A stretch of DNA of 64,000 nucleotides from positions 3,365,501-3,429,500 of the forward strand of contig OY821777.1 of assembly GCA_963682175.1 (NCBI GenBank). The letters run 5' to 3'. Shown here piece by piece: positions 46,651 to 55,391 of this stretch. Source of the stretch: Triglochin maritima. Its lineage: Eukaryota > Streptophyta > Magnoliopsida > Alismatales > Juncaginaceae. Positions within the stretch are counted from its first letter, which is position 1. Each line of letters starts with the position of its first letter. Made by a program: the position numbers and the translations under genes. Under the pieces are notes generated by a model. It did no database searches and had not been told where the DNA came from. It worked only from the letters and a program-made list of their open reading frames with translations.

Positions 46651-47387
46651 GTATATATTTTTAGTGTAGTGTTGAATACAAACATGTCATACATACCATA
46701 TGTATATATTTTTTGTGTAGTGATGAATACAAAACATTAGATAATATGTTTATCTAAAAAGAAGAAACATCAAAATTTGGACAAAACTCATGACAACGGA
46801 TGCCGGGGAATGAGCAATATCCTTGTTATAGGAAGTGGGAAAGAATTAGGCCCATTTAGTGTGTAAAGTTTGCATAGAGGAAATTACAATTTCACGCCTA
46901 CACTTTAAGTTTGGGAATATTTGCCTTGTTACACTTGACAAAGAGTAATATTGGACTTTTAGACCTCGATAATTCGTATTTTTGCTCAGATGCACTTCCC
47001 AAAACTATGAAATTATATCGATGCGTTTAATTTTTTTGAACATTTTCTTTCTTCCTTAGTATGACTTTCTTTTGTTGGTAAAAGTGAATACCTTAATTAC
47101 TTAAAGATAATATTGTGACCAATTAATTAAAAAGTAAGTGACAAGCATACCTTATAAATCCTTTTACCTTTAAATTTTCAGTCGTTCCCGATTCCTCACC
47201 TATTTACGATAGTGATTATCACCTCATTTGAATCTATTTTTGTCAAAATTTCTCTTGGTTTCTTGTGTTATCGTTGGTTGGCATGCCATCATCAAGAAAC
47301 TCTCAACATAAGACTGGGCAGCAACACCTCGAGGATTCAACATGTCATCTCGAATCAAGAACGTCGTGTTGGAGTGCAAAAGAAAGT
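46651..47387. other. Intergenic; short tandem duplication
   Basis: A duplicated unit of about 55 bp (ATATGTATATATTTTT(A/T)GTGTAGTG(T/A)TGAATACAAA) lies at 46646-46737. The rest is AT-rich and no gene was recognised. The open frame 47212-47481 overlaps the LTR relic below and is not supported. Confidence 0.4.
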
Positions 47388-47470
47388 GTTGAATTTTGAT
47401 GTGGTGGTAGACCAACTTTCTTATATAACATCGCACACATCTTGTATTTTAGAATGCAAGACTATTATGG
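47388..47470 (-). repeat. Diverged solo LTR of the TRIM family
   Basis: Aligns by eye with the TRIM LTR at 47888-48014: TGTTGAATTTTGATG for TGTTAAATTTTGTTG, then GTGG...ACCAACTTT, then TTGTATTTTAGAATGCAAGACTATT for TTGTATTTAGCAATGTAAGACTATT. About 83 bp and degraded. No primer-binding site or second LTR accompanies it. Confidence 0.5.
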
Positions 47471-47703
47471 TATTCCAATAAGAATGAAGACAATATTTTG
47501 CTTTAAAATGTAATCGTACGTTTGAACGCTAATGATGAGAGATGTTAATAAAACGACTTCTTTCAATTTTAAGACGTCAAAAGAAACTCATAACAAGTAA
47601 AATACAAAGGGATATAAGAAAACAAAAAATGCATTAAAATAAATTTAGTTTTCAAGAAGTGTATGAACTGCTTCAAGGGCAAAACTTCGTATCCCACTTC
47701 TGC

Positions 47704-48014
47704 TGTTAAATTTGGTTGGTCCACCACCTCAACAAAACCTAAACACTTAGGTGAATTGTAGTTGATCCAACTTTATTTTCTCAACACTCCTCCGCACGCG
47801 TGACCGAGATAATTTTCTCCGTGTCTACGCGTGAACAATATAGGTTGGAGTGAGCACCCACAAGTCAATCGACCTGTTCTGATACCATGTTAAATTTTGT
47901 TGGTCCACCACCTCAACAAAATCTAAGCACTTAGATGAAGACTAGTGGATCTAACTTTATTATAAAGTGTTGTACGTTTTTTGTATTTAGCAATGTAAGA
48001 CTATTTTCTCAACA
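47704..48014 (-). mobile_element. TRIM (terminal-repeat retrotransposon in miniature), 311 bp
   Basis: Minus-strand element with all retrotransposon landmarks but no coding. The 5' LTR at 47888-48014 (127 bp, TGTTGAGAAAATA...AAATTTAACA) is followed at once by the primer-binding site TGGTATCAGA (47878-47887). An internal region of 101 bp ends in the purine tract CGGAGGAG, and the 3' LTR at 47704-47786 (83 bp) has the same start and end. Flanking pentamers TCTGC (47699-47703) and TCCGC (48015-48019) form a 4/5 target duplication. The 3' LTR lacks about 44 bp present in the 5' LTR, bounded by short AATA repeats. It would depend on proteins of full-length copia-like elements. Confidence 0.88.
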
Positions 48015-48855
48015 TCCGCAAGAACAACCAAGTGAATACCACTTTATTTTATGGTTTAGGCCTGTTAGTTCCTTCGAAACATGCCATTAATGATTATGAT
48101 CGACGATACCATCTAATTTGAATGGCAAGGATGTCAATAAATAAATTTAGTGTAATTCGGTACAAATATACCAAACTGGAAAGAATAGATGCAAAATTCC
48201 TTTATGATCTAATCGTAAGAACCATAACTAAAAGTCTAAAACTAAAAGTCAAGATGGGATATCATAAGACCGTAGTGCTTCTCCACACCGGGGAGTAACT
48301 TTCCTCCGGGCTTGATTTCCCTTCCAAACTTTGAAAAACGACTATCAAGTAATATCTTTGGAATAAACTTCTTCTACTAAATATTAATATCTCCAAACCC
48401 TTTTTTTAGTCTTTCTGTTTATGAATGACGCAGAAATGTTAAAGTATATATTGTGGATGTGTAGATAATTATTTTTGTATAAAACGACAACTGTTGATCT
48501 AAGGCTAGTTTTAATGTTTTTTTTGGGCTTGTTTTAATGTAAAGCCATTGTATTAATTAACCAAAGAGTTTCTATCGACATTGTATTTTTCTAAGAAGGT
48601 GAGTGAAGGAATCGAGATTGGATCTCCCAGGTTCAAGTACAAGTTGTCGTTATTTTGTTAGAGCTGACTCGGTAGAGTGGACATCAAGTTATTTGCTCTT
48701 GCCTTGATTGGTCCAAAAGAAAATTATTTGGTTGCAAGCCGTATTGAAAAATATTTTCTGATCGTAGATTGAGAAAATTTTAGAACACAGGTAGAGTAAT
48801 GAACGAAATTTTATAAGAACAAGCTAGCAAGAAGCTCCATAATTCCATAACCACC
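48015..48855. other. Intergenic; nothing recognised
   Basis: AT-rich sequence upstream of the ATL-like relic. No clear TATA box or other element assigned. Confidence 0.35.
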
Positions 48856-49359
48856 ATGAGATTTTTTGTGTGTCCTCTACTCCATCTCCTCTTGCTCCTT
48901 CTTACCTTCCACTCGACCGGCACCTCCCAATTAACGACCAGCACCAAAGACGAAAGCGCTTCACCTCCATTCGCCCTGAACCCGAACAAGCTCTACCTCC
49001 CCACAACTTTCATAATATTGAGCTTCTTCGGTGCTGGCCTTCTGGTATTCATTTTGGTCTTTCTCTACCAGGCTTTTGCCCCGGTTGCAGACCAAACCGC
49101 TCCGTTGCTCCCGACTCATGTAACTCCACCACAAACGGGGGGTCTGGGATCGGCCGTCATCGAGGCGTTGCCGGAAGTCTTGTACTCCGACGTGAAAGAC
49201 TGCAAGATAGGAAAATGCTGGCTGCAGTGCGCGGTGTGTCTAAACGAGTTCGGTGACAACGTATCCCTAAAACTAAAACTTCTCCCCAAGTGTGGTCTCC
49301 TATTTCACTCCACCGGGTTTGAAATGGAAGAGGCGGTGGTTCGCGGTTGGAGACAATGA
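48856..49359 (+). pseudogene. Truncated ATL-type RING-H2 protein relic
   Basis: 167 codons with the ATL layout: signal-like N-terminus (about 1-24), one transmembrane helix (about 47-73), a GLD-type box (GGLGSAVIEALPEVLYSD, about 95-112) and the start of a RING-H2 domain (CAVCLNEFGDN, Cys125 and Cys128). The RING is broken. Cys146 is present, but the next metal ligand (His) is Leu148, the ligand after His151 (Cys) is Gly154, there is a 2-residue duplication (LKLK), and the frame stops before the DxWL and CPxC parts. Downstream DNA (about 49320-49450) keeps coding-like text in other frames. ATL proteins are membrane E3 ubiquitin ligases; this copy should lack ligase activity. A sequencing or assembly error is a less likely explanation given several separate lesions. 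Confidence 0.75.
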
Positions 49360-49770
49360 CGGCGAGGGAACAAGCGGAGGGACGACGTTTGACTACTGTA
49401 TTTGTCCCGGTGGAGTCTTTTGTTGAATCGATACTTGAAGAATATTGAACAATCCGAGGCAAAGGATATTGATGTATGATATCTGATCCCGCTAACTTAA
49501 CCGTATCTATATGGTTTGATTATTTTGTTCATACGTTTTTGTGGACTTCTACTTTAAAATGGATTTGGTTGTCCAATCTTCTTCGTTGGTTGACACTAAC
49601 ATTTTCTGCATCTTATCAATTATATTATCCACGTGCGTTCCTATTATGTATTATACCACGTATACGATCACCGCTAACGTATAACCATAGCAATTCTATA
49701 AAAAAAGAAAAAGATGTAGGATCGTGTGGGTTATGGGTCCACTAATCACTTTTTAATCTAATCACCTACT
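49360..49770. other. 3' remainder of the ATL relic and spacer
   Basis: The first part (to about 49450) is probably the decayed C-terminal coding region of the ATL gene, out of frame. The rest is AT-rich spacer ending in CTACT, which would be one side of the target duplication of the adjacent LTR. Confidence 0.4.
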
Positions 49771-51213
49771 TGTTTAAGCAATGGATATGTGCAGCGGAAA
49801 TTTAAACAAAACAAGCAAGTGTAGGAATAATGCAAACCACAAGAAGACGGGTCGATTTTTATAGAGGTTCGGCACCCCACCCGGGTCCTAGTCCTCTCTT
49901 GTAAGCTCCGCTCGACTCCGCGAGCTCCGCCTACGACTTCACTATCCGCTCCCCGTTCCGGGCCGGGAGACAACGCCTTACAACCGTCAAACTCGCGAAC
50001 AACCCTCGCCGAGCTTGGAATCTTCCTCTCACAATCCGAGAGGGACACTTCGGGCTTTCACCGAAGTCCTTGCTTCATTTTACAACAATTGAGAACTTAA
50101 GTGGAACAACACTCTCTAAACTTTGAGCACACTTGAGTAGGATTAAGAAATGATCACTAAGTGTGGAAGGTTTGTAGCTTTGAGTGTTTGAGATTCTCTC
50201 TAAAGTTTGGGACAAGTTTGTAGTGGGAGAGTTGTGTTAAAATGTGTTTTACAACTCCTTATATAGGCATTAGAGAGAATAGAGCCGTTGGGATTGATTG
50301 GGTATGAGTTGAAGTGTGATTACACAAAACAGAAAGTTTAGAACCCAATTCTGGCTGAATTCGGTCGACCGGATCGGGACAATCGGTCGACCGTTAGGCA
50401 GTTTTACACTCAGTTCGGTCGACCGGTTAAGCAACGGTCGACCGCCCAACGCTACGACTTAAGAAAACGTAAGTCATCGGTCGAACACACTAAGAGGGTT
50501 CGGTCGACCGATTTCTTCCAGGCACATTGGGGTTGACAACAAATATGTGAACGGTCGACCGAAACAGGTTCTGCCGGTCGACCGATTTTGGACAATAGAT
50601 TCTGGTTTGTCTGGACACGCTCATTCGGTCGACCGATCTTGGTCCTCGGTCGACCGATACATAAAATGTATAATGGGTATATTTTGATTAATACGAATAC
50701 GACCGTTGGGCATATACGACAAAATAACGGTCGGGAAAATAAGGTTCGAACGGTCGACCGTATGGAAAGGTTCGGTCAACCGAAAACAGACAGGGAAACA
50801 CAATAAGAAAGCTTGATCATCCGGTCGACCGAACGGCCTGTTGCGGTCGACCGAATGTGGGCAGACAGTTAAGTTTAGTGTTTTCCGGTCTAGGTTTGGG
50901 TGATCTATTGAAGTCCAAATTAAGTGAAATTTCGTGTGTGACTTCTATGAGGAACCTAGTGTGTGATTAAGTTGATTTTAGCTCAAGTATGCTCAATTAC
51001 ACTTTGTTCCTAAGACTCAAAAGAAATCAAGATTACATGTCTTCGATTTAGCTTTACTTACATGTCTTGACTTCATTTCCATCTTTCTTGAGTCTTGATC
51101 ACCTGTAGAGGTTAGCACAATACAATATATATGCAATGCATAGTGTGTGCTACTCTAATTAAGATTCGGTTGATTAAATCATCAAAACATAAGATTAAGG
51201 CAAAAAGCCAACA
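49771..51213 (-). mobile_element. 3' LTR of a Sirevirus-like copia element (minus strand)
   Basis: Read on the minus strand, a purine tract AAAAAGGGGGAGAT is followed by TGTTGGC..., and the unit ends ...GCTTAAACA at 49771, giving a 1,443-bp LTR. The inner part (50350-50870) holds about 18 GGTCGACCG-type palindromes. Near the end is the CGCTGCACATAT/AGGTTCGGC text (plus-strand GAGGTTCGGCACC at 49865) common in copia LTRs. The long LTR, palindrome clusters and several purine tracts next to it match the Sirevirus lineage. Only this LTR and a little internal DNA remain. Confidence 0.75.
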
Positions 51214-51530
51214 ATCTCCCCCTTTTTGATGATGGCAACCGATACCTTAATACTTAAAATTTGTATATGTAAACTATGCATATAAATGCTCCCCCTATGG
51301 ATGTGCATAGTTTTTGTTCAAATTTTATCAAGTTTTTCAAGTTACCCCCTTAATTATCTCTCCCCCTTTGACATCCATCAAAAACAACAATTAATTATGA
51401 CTTTAAGCATAGAGTTTGGATGTCTTGTAATGAAGTAGCTCCCCCCTAAATTTAGCACTTCATTACTTGTTGACACCAAAAAAATATATATATACATCTC
51501 CAACAACAAAAAAATCTAATGATTGTCAAC
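51214..51530 (-). mobile_element. Internal 3' stub of the Sirevirus-like element, several purine tracts
   Basis: On the minus strand four AGGGGGAG-type purine tracts occur at about 51214-51226, 51288-51296, 51359-51368 and 51441-51449. Multiple upstream purine tracts are characteristic of Sireviruses. No RNase H or other coding text is retained, so the element is truncated around 51.5 kb or not far beyond. Confidence 0.65.
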
Positions 51531-52480
51531 CAATTATCATCCCAGATTAGTAGAGATGTGTGCAATTTGGAACTATACTGAGATGTAGACTGAGCAATAA
51601 CATCAAAACAAGAATTAAGAAATTATTGAAGTGCAATTTGATGTAGCATTTTAGTGATCAATCTATTGATCTATATTTATTAGATTGGACATGGAGATAG
51701 TCAAAACATGAAGAGTTGTGGAATATCACAAGACGCAAGGACAAAAACGAAAATCTGCCACTAAATAAATAAAATAAATTTGTTGATTTAAGCATATACG
51801 TAATATGAGTATGAGGGGTTACTATCTTATCTTCAAACAAAAAAAAATCAGGAAAAAGTTATACATACACGTTCATGCATGCTGAACCACCTCTACATTA
51901 ACCACTGCATCCCACTTTGACCCTCATCTTTTACGAACGAAGGTAGGTGAGAATTAGTCTTACGCTTAGCCATCTTAATTTTACCAACCAAAATCACGTT
52001 GCTATTTAATTATAAAAATATTTGAATCATACGTGGTAATTGGGTAACATGAATCCTAACTTCCAATACATGATCCCATCCACTTACCCCACGATCGCAT
52101 ACGTTAACCCACGATGTCCATCTATTCCTCGTCATCACCATCTTATAAATACCCTGTTAATTCCTTGGAGGAGGGGATTTCTTTTTTTGGAGACAGACAG
52201 CAAAAACAAGCCAAAAAAAATCGTGAGAAGATAAAAGGAGGAAGAGAGGGTAACGTGAGAGAGCCGAGAAGAGTTTATTTGTTGTTGAACAAAAGAAGAT
52301 CAACATCCTCCCAACAAGCGACAGACGCCGGTTTCATCCAACGCCGGTTCCAACTCCACGGCGGTGCCGACTCCATCAATTCCAACTTCGCAGCCACGTC
52401 GAATCCAACAACGATTCCGGCAAGTGCAATAGTGATGACTTCATCTTAAATAATAATAATAATAATAATAATAAACGATC
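51531..52480. other. Intergenic; no firm gene
   Basis: A plus-strand open frame at 52114-52449 is Ser/Thr/Arg-rich and moderately GC-rich near its end (GCCGGTTTCATCCAACGCC region), so it could be a 5' coding piece, but there is no known domain and no continuing exon. An (AAT)n microsatellite (about 52450-52473) follows. Confidence 0.3.
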
Positions 52481-52748
52481 ATTCCGGCCACCTTCCTTTT
52501 GAGGAATTGTCCCCGGATGGTTGTCAAACACGGTTATTCCGGCCACCTTCCTTTTGAGGAATTGTCCCCGGATAATCGTTTCACCAAACACAATCATTCC
52601 GGCCACCTTCCTTTTGAGGAATTGTCCCCGGATGGTTGTTAAACACGGTTATTCCGGCCACCTTCCTTTTGAGGAATTGTCCCCGGATAATCGTTTTACC
52701 AAACATAATCATTCCGGCCACCTTCCTTTTGAGGAATTGTCCCCGGAT
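52481..52748. repeat. Five-copy tandem repeat with alternating 55/60-bp spacing
   Basis: A nearly invariant 38-bp core (ATTCCGGCCACC...TTGTCCCCGGAT) starts at 52481, 52536, 52596, 52651 and 52711. The spacers alternate between a short one (GGTTGT(C/T)AAACACGGTT) and a longer one (AATCGTTT(C/T)ACCAAACA(C/T)AATC), giving a 115-bp higher-order unit present twice plus one core. The GC-rich core contrasts with AT-rich flanks. Open frames through it on both strands are repeat shadows. Confidence 0.95.
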
Positions 52749-53885
52749 TGATCGATTATATTCTGGCAAATAAAAAGGACGCCGGAAGGCTGCCAAATTT
52801 AGCCAGAAAATGACCAAATACTTGAACTAAAAGAAATATATATATGTAAAAATCAAGGGTTTCGATTAACCAAAACCATATCAAAGTCAAATTGTATCAC
52901 TACCTAAACCGCATAAGAGGTCAGGGTTTTTACACTTGAATTGGATGGCAAAATGTCGTCCAAATGCCATCAGATTTGAGTCAAAATAACGCTAAAATAA
53001 TAATCAGGACTGTAACCGTTTTCAATATGCAACAAATAAAAATTAAAATCCCTTGTCATTCCAAAACTCTAATCTGAAGAGAACTTTAAAGAGAAACCCA
53101 TTGGGATTTATAATGTGAGTGAATTCCTACGTTGGAAATAGCTATCATATAAGGGTATCTAGATTGAATCTTTATGTTACATATCATCACATTAATTTGA
53201 TTCAAATCGTACACGTTCTCTTTGATTAAATCATAACAACCAAAGTTGAATTCGTTCCACGTGATTGCATAGGATCACCTTATATCGTGGCACATAGTGT
53301 TTTACAATAAATAAATAAATGTTTCATGCCTTAAACTTGATCCGGATTGGTCCCGAGTCACGTATATAACAAAGACATCTTGAAGCCTAATAATGCACTA
53401 CATATCGGGGACGACAATTAAGTTCTACGTGTGTGTACGTGCATAACCATGAACAAATAGGGATCATGAAATGAAATTAAAATTGGAAGTCAATTAAGAA
53501 CGGTAGTTACTTATGTCATAAACTGAGAATGTTCTGGAGACTAATAGACTTTATATTTACCAATCTAAAAGACCAACAAGATTGCATGTCCCTGATTCTT
53601 ATCATTATCCGATCATATATGATTTACAAATAATGACACTTGAATCTAATACTTGTGCATATCTTGTATGTGCATGCACGTAAGTGCGGATTTCCCATAT
53701 TTTCATTCATAAAACTTCAAAGGAGCTCAATTCTCCTCCATATACGTAAACGTGCATGGAGCCATGGATCTTACCACACAAGTGGGGTCCTTTTGCATAT
53801 TGGGTCCAAACTAGATAATTATAATGCAAGCCCCCATGTAAGACTTAATCTAAATAAAAAAAGATGACAACACCATAATAATACA
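52749..53885. other. Intergenic; nothing recognised
   Basis: AT-rich sequence with no gene. The 5' LTR of the gypsy element may begin somewhere from here onward, but I could not fix its start. Confidence 0.3.
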
Positions 53886-54205
53886 ATGGTGAATTTACAA
53901 ATTAGTCCCCTTAAATGGACAAATTACAAATCCACCCATACATGTGGATAAATTATAACAATATATAAATTGCATCAATTGATTTACAAAATCAATTTTA
54001 AATTCCAAATAGTCACCTTAAATGGTTAAATAACAAGTCCACCCCTAAATGTGGATAAATTGCAACAATATATATTTTGTACCAACGAATTAAAAAATCA
54101 ATCCCAAAATACAGATAATCCACCTAAATGGACAAAATCATAGATCCACCTCTCGCGGTGGATAAATTGCAAAATAAATCTTTAAAGTTGTAAAATATGT
54201 CAACC
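53886..54205. repeat. Three degenerate tandem units of about 110 bp
   Basis: Units share (C/A)TTAAATGG(A/T)(C/T)AAAT, (A/T)CCACCC(A/C)TA.ATGTGGATAAATT and CAACAATATATA. They lie upstream of the gypsy coding region and probably belong to its 5' LTR, because tandem repeats inside long LTRs are common in Tat-type elements. Confidence 0.55.
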
Positions 54206-54265
54206 AACCTAAAAATTCGAAAACAAACATAAAACATACATATTGTCCGCTCCAATAATAAGAAA

Positions 54266-54395
54266 GGATGCACGCCAAGCTTGATCTTGGGTTCCCTCTC
54301 TCTTATCGTTGAAGTGGTCAGAAACTAAAATACGGACTACCTTAGTCGTAGGCGAGGATGCACGCCAAGCATGATCTTGGGTTCCCTCTCTCTTA
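54266..54395. repeat. Direct repeat of 40 bp, period 90 bp
   Basis: GGATGCACGCCAAGC(T/A)TGAT...CCCTCTCTCTTA occurs at 54266-54305 and 54356-54395 with one mismatch. It is inside the presumed 5' LTR or leader of the gypsy element. Confidence 0.8.
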
Positions 54396-54459
54396 CAGGC
54401 GATGGAGTCTTCATTTAACAAACAAATGAACAAACCCAAATACAAAATAAAACATATAT

Positions 54460-54830
54460 ACAAAACCCTCCGGGTCATGAGGCTAAACTGTCCAACACAC
54501 TTAACAAATAATACCCATAAATATCACCTCCTAGGTTATGAGGTTAAACTAACCGTTTGTACGATATTCTAATATAAGAATTATCGTTGACAAATCAAAC
54601 ATAAATCCCCTCCGGGTTATGAGGCTAAACTAACCAAAACATTATGATACATGAATAATTGTCTAAATCAAATCACATACAACACCTCCTAGGTTATGAG
54701 GCTAAACTAACCGTTTTTACGATATTCTAATATCAGAATTATCGTTGATAAACTAACACGGTGTATTCATCATAAAGTTGAAGAACCTAAACATATACAA
54801 AACCCTCTTAGGTTACGAGGCTAAACTGAT
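54460..54830. repeat. Five dispersed copies of a GGTTATGAGGCTAAACT motif
   Basis: The motif CCTC(C)(T/G)(A/G)GGTTATGAGGCTAAACTAACC recurs near 54467, 54526, 54606, 54684 and 54805. Copies 2 and 4 are followed by the same CGATATTCTAATAT(A/C)AGAATT palindromic text. Probably LTR-internal repeats of the gypsy element. Confidence 0.75.
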
Positions 54831-55295
54831 CATATCGTGACAATATATCACAACAAAAGGGAGATCATTATCGAATCAATCAAAGCACGAGTCGATAAAT
54901 TCCCGTCCCTAATGTATCGAAATATAAAAATCCTATTAATAAAATATATATCTGAAATTGTTAAATATAACAACAATTTTGGTTTATAGTTCGCAAACGG
55001 ATGCTTATATATCTTCCATTTGTGCAATGCATAAACATGTCAACTATTGTATTTCATATTCATGCCTTCTATTTAATGAAATGAAAGAAAATGTTGCACT
55101 TATTTACTTTCTGGCTAGTTATTCACATTTATTTAATTTCCTGTACAAATGAATGACATGAGTATGACATGATGAGGCATTCTTCTATACGAAGTTGTAA
55201 GGTGCGGAATTCCACCATGAATTCTTGAGAGGTCTTCGCAACACCAAAATATAATATAATATACCAAAAGAACAAAAAACCCACGTTAAACAGAA

Positions 55296-55313
55296 TGGCA
55301 CACCCGGTGGGAC
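55296..55313 (+). other. Primer-binding site of the gypsy element
   Basis: TGGCACACCCGGTGGGAC lies three bases after a CA dinucleotide (TTAAACA, ending 55292) that would close the 5' LTR. This type of site, close to TGGCACGCCCGGTGGGAC, is known from plant Tat/Ogre-type elements. I have not checked it against tRNA genes. It is only 79 bp upstream of the polyprotein start. Confidence 0.65.
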
Positions 55314-55391
55314 CTCTCATCCTCGTAGTCATGTCTCGTGTCATTAATCTAACATAAAACCTTCCACGTTGTACAGGAACGAAAATTTGCG

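Noticed and set aside
47212..47481. 89-codon open frame near 47.3 kb
   Set aside because: Its 3' half overlaps the decayed TRIM LTR and it has no recognisable domain.
52521..52751. Repeat protein encoded by the 52.5-kb array
   Set aside because: The 55- and 60-bp spacings shift the reading frame between units, so the apparent peptide repeats alternate in frame; both strands are equally open. A non-coding repeat is simpler.
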